64,000 bases of DNA from RUG695 sp050943135. Its GTDB lineage: Bacteria; Planctomycetota; Planctomycetia; Pirellulales; Thermoguttaceae. Shown here piece by piece: positions 47,737 through 54,622 of this stretch. The DNA is taken from the NCBI GenBank assembly GCA_050943135.1, contig JBMNOP010000006.1, positions 131,172-195,171 on the forward strand, written 5' to 3'. The stretch's first letter is position 1, and each line of letters begins with the position of its first letter. Below the pieces are notes generated by a model. The model worked only from the letters and a program-made list of their open reading frames with translations. It was not told where the DNA came from and did not search any database. The position numbers were made by a program, and so were the translations under genes.

Positions 47737-48345
47737 TCACTTCTTGTGTGTGTCTGCAGAATATTCCACTCGCCGGGCTACGGAGACAGCACGCCCGGGA
47801 TTTCATGCCGATGCCGGCCTGAATTCCACCTGTAGGCAATCGGTACGATCCAAAATTCCGATGTTACGGCGAGTTCCTCGGTCAGCTCCACATTGCCTAC
47901 GATTTCCTCGACCGAATCAAGAAAACTCTCGCAAAAATCAACCGCGAACCGAAAAGGCCGGAACAACCGTTCACTCTTGCACACGTGCCGGCGAGGGTTA
48001 AGGGAGCAACACTCCGGCCGTGTCGGGGATACGGCGCTCTGGCGGGTCGAGAAGATGAAGTTCGCCGGGAAGCGGCCGGACCCGGATCAGACAGAAGATC
48101 ATCGATCATTTCCATCTCTCCGTTGTCGATATCCCGCTCGAAACCGATGGTTATGTTGTCAACGGCGAACCAGAGATCGAATGGGTCATGAAACGGTACG
48201 CCGTAACCACCGACAGGGCGAACGGAACGATCAACGACTCGAACCTTTTCGATGGGCCGAATCCGAAACATATCGTCGAGCTGACCGGGCAGGTGGTAAC
48301 GGTCAGCTTCAGCACAACGCGCCTGGTAAAAAATCTTCCACAGCT
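47737..48345 (+). pseudogene. Frameshifted C-terminal remnant of a type ISP restriction-modification enzyme
   Basis: Successive pieces in three frames match the conserved end of predicted helicase/N6-methylase type ISP enzymes: CRIFHSPGYGDS (frame of 47764; family form YGILHSPEYR), GEFLGQLHIAYD (frame of 47841; family form LAELHLNYE), VEKMKFAGKRPDPDQT (frame of 48046) and GYVVNGEPEIEWVMKRYAV...VNKNLP-like tail TRLVKNLP (frame of 48101; family form YVVNGKSALEWVMDRYQV...). The nuclease, helicase and methylase portions are absent. I infer a decayed restriction system, from pattern memory of the family, not a search. Confidence 0.72.
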
Positions 48346-48543
48346 TTGTATGTTGGAAGAAAGGAACGGTCTCCTCATCGTAATGGAATCGACACCGGAC
48401 AAGGGAGAGGAATCGCTTCCCCTTGTTTTCCTCGAATATTTTCCGGCAAAGAACTCGTTCCGGATTCGCTTCCCTTCCCTCCGCCAGCGGCGGGGAAGGA
48501 AAAGAACGAGTTGTCGGCTCACAAATCATACAAGCCGTGCCCG

Positions 48544-49881
48544 TTATACCACGAGGTCGGTGGCCTCACCTTTCGGGCAAGACTCGAAAGGCCCGTAAAC
48601 CGACTTGACGGTCATCGACTCGTCGTGCGCGGTTACGAAGCAAACGCAATAACGGGTTCCCCCTTCGAACACACGGACTACGACATGTCCTCCTTCATCG
48701 GCGACATCGGCCCGCCACGGGGCATTTTTAAATTCCTCCTTCTTCGACAGCGGGAAATTTGTCGGGCAGACGATTCGGTCTCCCGGATAAAGGTCGCGGC
48801 TCGTCATCGCTTCCATCGTCGAAGGTTGAATGTGGAGTTGATCCCAGACATCCGTAACATAAACACGGGGACGAAGAACTCGGAGAAATTCCGGGTTCAT
48901 CGACCCGATATAGGAATGATGATTCGATTTACAGACATCGACCCGGCCGCAGGCCGGTGCGATCATCGCTTCCAGGTTCCGCGTCAGCCCATCGAGCCCC
49001 GTAAACGATCCGTTAAAATCTCCGGCAGTGAAATAGCGAAACGGTCCGTATTCGATCCGGATCCCCAAACTGAGCGGGTTTTCCGAATAGTCGGTCCGGG
49101 CCCGCTGCCATCGAAGGAACGTGTCGTCGTTGACCCCCCCTTTGCCGGTCCAAAGGAGACCGTTGCCGCAGAGATTACGAATATGGAACAACCGTCGATA
49201 AGGTTCCGGATCCCGCAACAGGGCAATTTGGTCTTGCCGCCCGACCTCGAACGGCTCCATCACCAACCCATCCTCTTTTACCTTTCGACGGATAAAGCGG
49301 CGGTAATTCTCGAGGTCGGGGGAATCAATGGGGAACGGAGTCCTGTATTCCGGAAACCCGCGATCAAACCCTTTTCCGAAATGAATCATCTCCCCAACCT
49401 GAGTCATTCCGCTCAGGAAGTAATCTTCATCGCACCCGGTCGTCTTCCCGCGATGAAGTTGGCAGGTTCCCATATGATCCGAGTGAAAATGGGAAATCAT
49501 CATGTAATCGACCTCGTCCCCGTGCGGGTTCACCCGCAGGATATATCGAGCGATCCATTCCCCGGGACCGAGCGACTCGTCCGGCAACGTAACGCTTTTC
49601 AGCTCGTAACCGGGCCGATCGATTTGACCGGCATCGATCAGAAGCGAAGTGCCGTCCGGAAAAAGATGAAAGATCGACTCACCATTACCGGTATAAATGT
49701 GGTGAAATTCCATCGTTCCCGGTCGCCAGGAAGAGAGAGGCTGGCCAACCTTCGGAATGTCGGCGACGGAAAGTGCCGAATCTACGGCAAGGCCTTGCTC
49801 GGGTCGAAGTGCCGGTGCCATTCCCCAACCCGCTCCGATCAGACCGGCGCATCCCTTTAAAAAATCGCGTCTTGATGCCAT
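48544..49881 (-). CDS. Tat-exported metallo-beta-lactamase-fold protein
   Basis: A 445-residue protein whose N-terminus MASRRDFLKGCAGLIGAG is a twin-arginine signal (SRRDFLK), so it is exported folded. The MBL metal site is clear: ISHFHSDHMG (HxHxDH, about residue 133), preceded by LLIDAG (about 85) and followed by FTAGDFNG (about 290) and KSNHHSYIG (about 320). The layout resembles ComEC/Rec2-type MBL domains without the membrane part. Substrate unknown; it could act on nucleotides, lactones or phosphodiesters. Start ATG 49881 gives the Tat signal at the N-terminus; 37 further codons upstream are in frame but would bury it. Confidence 0.85.
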   Translation of the reverse strand: MASRRDFLKGCAGLIGAGWGMAPALRPEQGLAVDSALSVADIPKVGQPLSSWRPGTMEFHHIYTGNGESIFHLFPDGTSLLIDAGQIDRPGYELKSVTLPDESLGPGEWIARYILRVNPHGDEVDYMMISHFHSDHMGTCQLHRGKTTGCDEDYFLSGMTQVGEMIHFGKGFDRGFPEYRTPFPIDSPDLENYRRFIRRKVKEDGLVMEPFEVGRQDQIALLRDPEPYRRLFHIRNLCGNGLLWTGKGGVNDDTFLRWQRARTDYSENPLSLGIRIEYGPFRYFTAGDFNGSFTGLDGLTRNLEAMIAPACGRVDVCKSNHHSYIGSMNPEFLRVLRPRVYVTDVWDQLHIQPSTMEAMTSRDLYPGDRIVCPTNFPLSKKEEFKNAPWRADVADEGGHVVVRVFEGGTRYCVCFVTAHDESMTVKSVYGPFESCPKGEATDLVV

Positions 49882-49963
49882 ATGATAACCCACTTTCGGA
49901 ACATGAGATAACCCTGTCTTCCGAAAGGAAAACGGAAAATCGAAAAACTTGCCCTCTGCTATT

Positions 49964-49992
49964 ATTATGCCTTGTGAGGTGTACCAAATCAA
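49964..49992 (-). promoter_or_regulatory. Promoter of the MBL-fold gene (minus strand)
   Basis: On the minus strand, TTGATT (49992-49987), 17-nt spacer, CATAAT (49969-49964; 5 of 6). Leader of about 75 nt. Confidence 0.5.
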
Positions 49993-50029
49993 ATGGCTTG
50001 TGCTCGTCCAATCCCATTTGAATAATAAT

Positions 50030-50326
50030 TATGCCGACGGGACGGCGTCGGGCAAGACCAAATCCAGACATCCGATTGGTGCATCAAAACCGCAGAAAAA
50101 TATTTTTTAAAAATCTGTCTTTTTTCCCATTGTTTTAATTGATATTATGTAATATTAATTATTAATAAGCATAATTTTTGATTCTTTTTGACCACAAAAA
50201 CCGCCAAAACAGCGCCGATTTTAGAAATTTGACATTGCAACCTTATTCCCTTATGGGAAAGAAGGAGGTCAAAAGGCGAACCGAAAAAATATTTTTAGAA
50301 TTTCGTCCGCCTTGACCGAAACTTTA
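50030..50326. other. AT-rich intergenic tract
   Basis: A sharp drop in GC, with A/T-only runs such as 50100-50180 (ATTAATTATTAATAAGC near 50155), unlike anything else in the window. No frame of note. It precedes the orphan 160-residue gene and could be a recently acquired piece or a regulatory AT tract. Confidence 0.6.
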
Positions 50327-50354
50327 TTGACAAAATGGTGTTTATTAGTATTAT
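50327..50354 (+). promoter_or_regulatory. Strong promoter of the orphan 160-residue gene
   Basis: A perfect TTGACA (50327-50332), 16-nt spacer, TATTAT (50349-50354; 5 of 6), about 50 nt before the ATG at 50406. Confidence 0.7.
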
Positions 50355-50405
50355 CATGTAAAATTTTGTTTAATTTATCTAATAAAGACACAGAAAGGTT
50401 TTCCT

Positions 50406-50888
50406 ATGAAAAATGCCAAAGAACGAAGACTTGTCGACATCCCCCAGGAAGTTTTTACTCTTTACGGGAAAGGCGTGAACACCGAACCGATGTTCATAGG
50501 GTTCGAGATCCTCGGGGCACAATCAATGGTAAACCCAAGAAAAGACCCCTTTACTTACAAGTCCTTGCTGGAAGAATTTTTCCTGAAAATATGTACGATT
50601 CCCGAATTGCGGGATAAGGTCATCGAATACTGCAGAAAGGACGAAGAGGTATTCGTTTATCACCCGGAGTGGAGACTGACGGGTGCGCGGGTTACCTTCG
50701 ACCGTCCCGAAATAAAAACCAAAAACACGTCGGTGCGCGTCTATAAAGCCGGCGGCGGTTTTTGGTTTGCCGTAATCGAGCTGCAGTTCATCCATGAAGT
50801 CTTCTGCAAGCTCTTGAAAAACTTCGGGCTCGAAGATAAGGTCCACGTCATATTTTCCGACAAAGCTGCCAACAAATTGAAAATTTAG
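50406..50888 (+). CDS. Orphan cytoplasmic protein of unknown function (160 aa)
   Basis: I do not recognise this protein. It is preceded by a near-consensus promoter and an AAAGG ribosome site 9 nt before ATG, so it is very probably expressed. No signal peptide or membrane helix. It is rich in Lys, Glu, Phe and Val, with a likely alpha/beta fold: VFTLYGKGVNTEPMFIGFE, a helix around SLLEEFFLKICTIPELRDKV, a beta segment VFVYHPEWRLTGARVTF, and a C-terminal helix HEVFCKLLKNFGLEDKV. No catalytic motif. It sits in an AT-rich, gene-poor, accessory-looking stretch next to a decayed restriction system. Confidence 0.75.
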   Translation: MKNAKERRLVDIPQEVFTLYGKGVNTEPMFIGFEILGAQSMVNPRKDPFTYKSLLEEFFLKICTIPELRDKVIEYCRKDEEVFVYHPEWRLTGARVTFDRPEIKTKNTSVRVYKAGGGFWFAVIELQFIHEVFCKLLKNFGLEDKVHVIFSDKAANKLKI

Positions 50889-51844
50889 TTGTCCCGTGGT
50901 CAACAGAGTATTCACAGGCGATTTCAATAGCCTGTGGGTCAACAATGCCGGGCACTTCCGAATTCCATACCGCCCAAGATGGGTCTGGTTCGCGAGGGGA
51001 GCCCGGCAGGAAGAGAACGTTGACGAAACCGGGTTTGATGAAGGTATTGTGCCGGTCCCGCCGAGTCACCAGGCATGGCGGCGGGAAGATTCCGATACGA
51101 TGTGAAACGAGGCCATCCAAGAGCGCGGTTATAACGATTACGGGTTCCCGCCGGTTCCTAAAAGACCAGCGTAACCTATTACGGTTATAAATTTCACCTC
51201 AGGTCCGACGGCGGTTCTGAACCGACCGCCCCCGGGTGAAGTTGCCCCGGTCAATGTTCATATTTTCCGGTTGCTTTTTGCGATGTCGCCGGATCGCCCG
51301 TGTGGCGGTGAACCCCTTGATGCGGATAGCGCCCGGTTCCGAGGAAACACTTTCTTCGCTGAAATCGATCGGTGTCAATCCGCAGATTTACGAGCAAGGG
51401 CATCGGGGCTACCTCTCATAAAAAAGTAACAACGTAACCATAACGGAAAACCCTTTAAGCGAAACCGGGCTAAACACCCGTTTGGGGCGATAATCCAACA
51501 CGGAGAGAAGACCGTGGCGAATGGTCGGTCGGAGATGTACCGAGGGGAAGGCCGGGACGTTAACTTCGGTTTGTCCATGAAAAGGTCCATCTTTCTTTAC
51601 GTCACCCATAAGAAAGAAACACTCTCGATTTACCGTGTTCCGGCAGGATATCTCCGTACTTGCGGTGTCGTTTGATGGCCGACGGCCGTCGCGGAAAGGC
51701 CAGACGACCTAAGCCTATCCGCAAAAAATCATTTTACCGTGGCGGAAGAGTTGTTTCACATATTGTACACAGAAATTTTAAAAACATCGGGGTTTGCGGA
51801 ACCGTTCAGGTTTTATTTGACAAACAGATTTTAGGAGTAAAGAC
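50889..51844. other. About 1 kb without a confident gene
   Basis: Several short plus-strand frames (50896-51105, 51236-51421) read like degraded protein sequence, for example ETGFDEGIVPVPPSHQAW and GYNDYGFPPVPKRP separated by stops and frame changes, but I cannot name a family. Probably a decayed gene or genes. Confidence 0.45.
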
Positions 51845-52969
51845 ATGCACCGTAACAACGAAAATCTTGATTCTGACGACAGCCTGTTCGAAAAAAACTA
51901 TGACAGCGATTCAATTAAGGCAGTTCGTGAAGCAGCCGAAATGGGAATTGCCAGGGCACAGTTGGAATTGTCTCACCGTTACCTACACGGTGGCGGTATC
52001 GAGCAGAACGAAGAAGAAGGAATCCGGTGGCTGAAGGTAGCCGCCGAGCAGGGTGAATCGAACGCCCAGTACCGTTTGGGCGAGGCATACTACGCCGGAG
52101 AGTATGTCGAACAAGACAAGACCGAAGCGAAAAAATGGCTTGAAGCCGCGCTGAAGCAGGGGGTCCTGCCAGCCTTAGTGACCCTGCAACAGATCATGTT
52201 CGAAGAACCGGCCTTCGAACAGACCATCAAAGAGATGCTAGGCGAAGCCGAAGCGGGGAACTCGAACGCACAATGTGCGCTGGGCGTTTGCTATTACAAC
52301 GGCCATGGAATCGAACGGAATCTTTGGGAAGCCTTAAAATGGCTACGAAAGGCGGCGGCACAAGACGAGCCCCAGGCGCTCTACATCCTGGGTTGCTGTT
52401 ATTTTGAAGGAGAGGGTGTCGATCAATGCAAAACCACGGGCGAGAAATTACTGGAAAGGTCCGCCAAATTGGGGTTCTGCGCCGCGAAAAACTATCTGTT
52501 GATGCATACTACAACGGACGAAGACCCGTTCCCGAGCCCCGTTCCGGAGGAAAACGATGAGACCGACGACGATTCGGAAGGGGAGAATAAAGAAGATGAA
52601 AAAGAAGGGGACGACGAACACCTGATCATGCAGAATCCTCCTGAGTGCAGAGCGGAAGAAGAAGATGATGGTGATGATGATAAGGAACGGAAGGATGATG
52701 ATGACGTCAAAAAAATGATGGCACAACTTCTTCTGGCTGCCGAAAACGACTGTGTTGACGCACAACATTTTCTGGGGCGACTCCATCTTTCCGGTTACTA
52801 TGTCGAACAGGATTATGCACAGGCTGCTTACTGGTTCCGAAAAGCTGCCGAAATGGGGTTGGCCGAAGCCCAATTTCAGCTGAGTGTTTGTTATTACCAC
52901 GGGGTTGGGGTGGAAGCAAACGTAGCTGAGGGCCAAAAATGGCTCCGAATGGCATTGGAATCCACGTAA
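51845..52969 (+). CDS. Cytoplasmic Sel1-repeat protein with acidic linker (374 aa)
   Basis: ATG 51845 with AGGAG 8 nt upstream. Residues 25-215 hold about five Sel1 units (for example GIRWLKVAAEQGESNAQYRL, NLWEALKWLRKAAAQ), residues 222-288 are an extremely acidic linker with many Asp and Glu (DDGDDDKERKDDDD), and 290-370 carry two more units (QAAYWFRKAAEMGLAEAQ, LSVCYYHGVGVEANVAEG). No signal peptide, unlike the 890-residue Sel1 lipoprotein. Repeat units are more diverged than in that protein. Probably an interaction scaffold; partner unknown. It is isolated between gene-poor stretches. Confidence 0.85.
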   Translation: MHRNNENLDSDDSLFEKNYDSDSIKAVREAAEMGIARAQLELSHRYLHGGGIEQNEEEGIRWLKVAAEQGESNAQYRLGEAYYAGEYVEQDKTEAKKWLEAALKQGVLPALVTLQQIMFEEPAFEQTIKEMLGEAEAGNSNAQCALGVCYYNGHGIERNLWEALKWLRKAAAQDEPQALYILGCCYFEGEGVDQCKTTGEKLLERSAKLGFCAAKNYLLMHTTTDEDPFPSPVPEENDETDDDSEGENKEDEKEGDDEHLIMQNPPECRAEEEDDGDDDKERKDDDDVKKMMAQLLLAAENDCVDAQHFLGRLHLSGYYVEQDYAQAAYWFRKAAEMGLAEAQFQLSVCYYHGVGVEANVAEGQKWLRMALEST

Positions 52970-53308
52970 AATCAGAGAAGAAGAAAGAGAGCAGAAGTCA
53001 TTTGCCCCCTGCCCCTGCCGTTATCGGCCGAGAGAATCGGGTGGTGAGTCCCGTACCCGCATGAAAAGAGAGTCGCGGCCTGACGACGCCGGTTCGAGAC
53101 AGGGATAAACGGGTAGGATCTTGATTCCGGTCCCGTAGTGAACGGCGGAAAAGTTTCTATGACAGCGTTCACCGCTGAAATCCCTGCCGTCGCAGTATTG
53201 GGCTCTTCTGTTCTGCCCGGGCGCCATGGCCGGTAGGGGTGAAAAAAGACCTGCCCCTCCGTTGGTGAAACCAATTCGACTCGACTCACCGGAAAAGGGT
53301 GGGGGGAA
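52970..53308. other. Intergenic, no gene seen
   Basis: No frame with a credible start. Contains nothing tRNA-like. The thi4 promoter follows. Confidence 0.45.
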
Positions 53309-53335
53309 TTGCAGAACACGAAATGAGGTTATAAT
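53309..53335 (+). promoter_or_regulatory. thi4 promoter
   Basis: TTGCAG (53309-53314), 15-nt spacer, perfect TATAAT (53330-53335). The leader of about 230 nt carries the TPP aptamer. Confidence 0.55.
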
Positions 53336-53401
53336 CTGATCAATGTCTTTGCGCCGTCGCCGTGCGGGGTGGTAAAGACGTAGAGAATATCGTTGTCAAA
53401 C

Positions 53402-53482
53402 GTATTGGGGCGCCGTGCCCGAGGCATGGCTGAGATGCACCCATTGAACCTGATCCGGATCATACCGGCGTAGGAAATTACG
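53402..53482 (+). promoter_or_regulatory. TPP (thiamin pyrophosphate) riboswitch
   Basis: Matches the THI-element consensus: GGGGCGCC at 53407-53414, GGCTGAGA (53428-53435), CACCCATTGAACCTGATC (53438-53455) and CGGATCATACCGGCGTAGG (53456-53474). It lies 90-170 nt before the thi4 start. Binding of TPP should repress thiazole synthesis. Confidence 0.95.
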
Positions 53483-53490
53483 ATGACCGT

Positions 53491-53513
53491 CAATTCACGC
53501 TCTTGGTGAATTG
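53491..53513 (+). other. Small perfect hairpin after the aptamer
   Basis: CAATTCAC (53491-53498) pairs with GTGAATTG (53506-53513), 7-nt loop. No T run follows, so it is probably a spacer element of the expression platform, not a terminator. Confidence 0.5.
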
Positions 53514-53526
53514 CCCCTCTTATCGC

Positions 53527-53563
53527 GATTTCCTTTCGACTCACATTTTCCTGAAAGGAGATT
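53527..53563 (+). promoter_or_regulatory. Hairpin sequestering the thi4 Shine-Dalgarno
   Basis: 53527-53537 can pair over 11 nt (two G-T wobbles) with 53553-53563. The right arm contains the ribosome site AAAGGAG (53554-53560), whose core GAAAGGA pairs perfectly with TCCTTTC (53531-53537). This suggests translational control of thi4 by the riboswitch. Inference from complementarity. Confidence 0.6.
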
Positions 53564-53569
53564 TTCCCC

Positions 53570-54358
53570 ATGGCCTCCGAAAACATCATCTCTACCGCAA
53601 TTGTTCAGGCCTTTTCTGAAAAGCTGATCGACCACCTTAATGTCGATGCCGCAATCGTCGGTGCCGGCCCTTCGGCATTGGTTGCCGCCCGTTATCTGGT
53701 CGAGGCGGGATTCAAAACCGCTCTCTTCGAAAGCAGGCTGGCCCCCGGCGGCGGGGTTTGGGGCGGCGGAATGTGCTTTAACGAGCTGATCGTTCAGGAT
53801 GACGCGCTGGCGATCCTGAACCATTTCAACATCAGCCATCGCCCGATCAAAGGGGACAAAGGCTACCATACCGTCGACTCGGTCGAAATGGCAAGCGGTT
53901 TGATCTTCGGCGCAGTTCATGCCGGCGCGAAAATCTTTAACACGGTTCGTGTGGAAGATGTTGTGTTCCATGACGAACGGATCGCCGGGCTCGTCATCAA
54001 CTGGTCTCCGGTTCTGAAACTCGGAATGTTTGTCGATCCGCTCACGATCCTGGCAGGTGCCGTCATCGACGCAACGGGTCACCCGAGCGAGGTCATGAAC
54101 CTGGTGGTAAACAAGGCGCAGGTCAAACTTGATACGCCGACCGGAGGAATTCTCGGCGAACATCCGATGTGGGTTGATAACGGAGAAGTCTCGACCGTCG
54201 AGAGTACCCGTGAATATTATCCCGGCCTGTACGCCTGCGGGATGAGTGCGAACAATGTGATGGGGGGGTATCGTATGGGTCCGATCTTCGGTGGGATGCT
54301 GAAATCGGGGAAAAAAGTCGCCGAAATGATTATCGCTGCAGGGAAGAAAAAACGGTAA
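53570..54358 (+). CDS. thi4: Thi4-family thiazole synthase (sulfide-dependent type likely)
   Basis: A 262-residue Thi4/ribulose-1,5-biphosphate-synthetase-family protein making the thiamin thiazole moiety from NAD and glycine. An FAD/NAD-binding Rossmann motif is at the start (AAIVGAGPSALVAARYL, about residue 28), then ESRLAPGGGVWGGGMCFNEL (PGGGxWGGG, about 58) and a C-terminal CGMSANNVMGGYRMGPIFGG. In yeast THI4 a Cys donates its sulfur and the enzyme dies after one turnover; here the matching stretch TGHPSEVMNLV has no Cys and only two Cys exist in the protein, so a catalytic, sulfide-using type is likely. The upstream TPP riboswitch supports the role. No other thi gene is nearby. Confidence 0.93.
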   Translation: MASENIISTAIVQAFSEKLIDHLNVDAAIVGAGPSALVAARYLVEAGFKTALFESRLAPGGGVWGGGMCFNELIVQDDALAILNHFNISHRPIKGDKGYHTVDSVEMASGLIFGAVHAGAKIFNTVRVEDVVFHDERIAGLVINWSPVLKLGMFVDPLTILAGAVIDATGHPSEVMNLVVNKAQVKLDTPTGGILGEHPMWVDNGEVSTVESTREYYPGLYACGMSANNVMGGYRMGPIFGGMLKSGKKVAEMIIAAGKKKR

Positions 54359-54622
54359 GGACCGCAAAGAGTGTGCCCGGGGACAGGGACGTTCTTTGCT
54401 GACCCCGCCGGGCAACACGAAAATTCCGCAATTCGAAGACCTTTTCCCCACCAATTGAGATGCCCCGATTTTTCGGAAGGCGTGCCGAGATTCCACCGCA
54501 GAGTATCCCTTCCCGGATTTGTCCCTCGCCTCGGCCGGACAAACGGCGTTTCAGAGCATCGCGACGGCCTTTGACCACAAAAGACAATAAGCCGAGTGGT
54601 GGTTCCCTGTAGCTATCGAACA

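Noticed and set aside
47893..49860. 655-codon plus-strand frame
   Set aside because: Mostly the antisense of the Tat-MBL gene; its first part runs through the frameshifted restriction remnant in a frame that does not carry all the conserved blocks.
53041..53110. GGTTCGAGACAGG string that could be a tRNA T-loop
   Set aside because: No matching acceptor, D or anticodon stems around it; no tRNA was found in the window.
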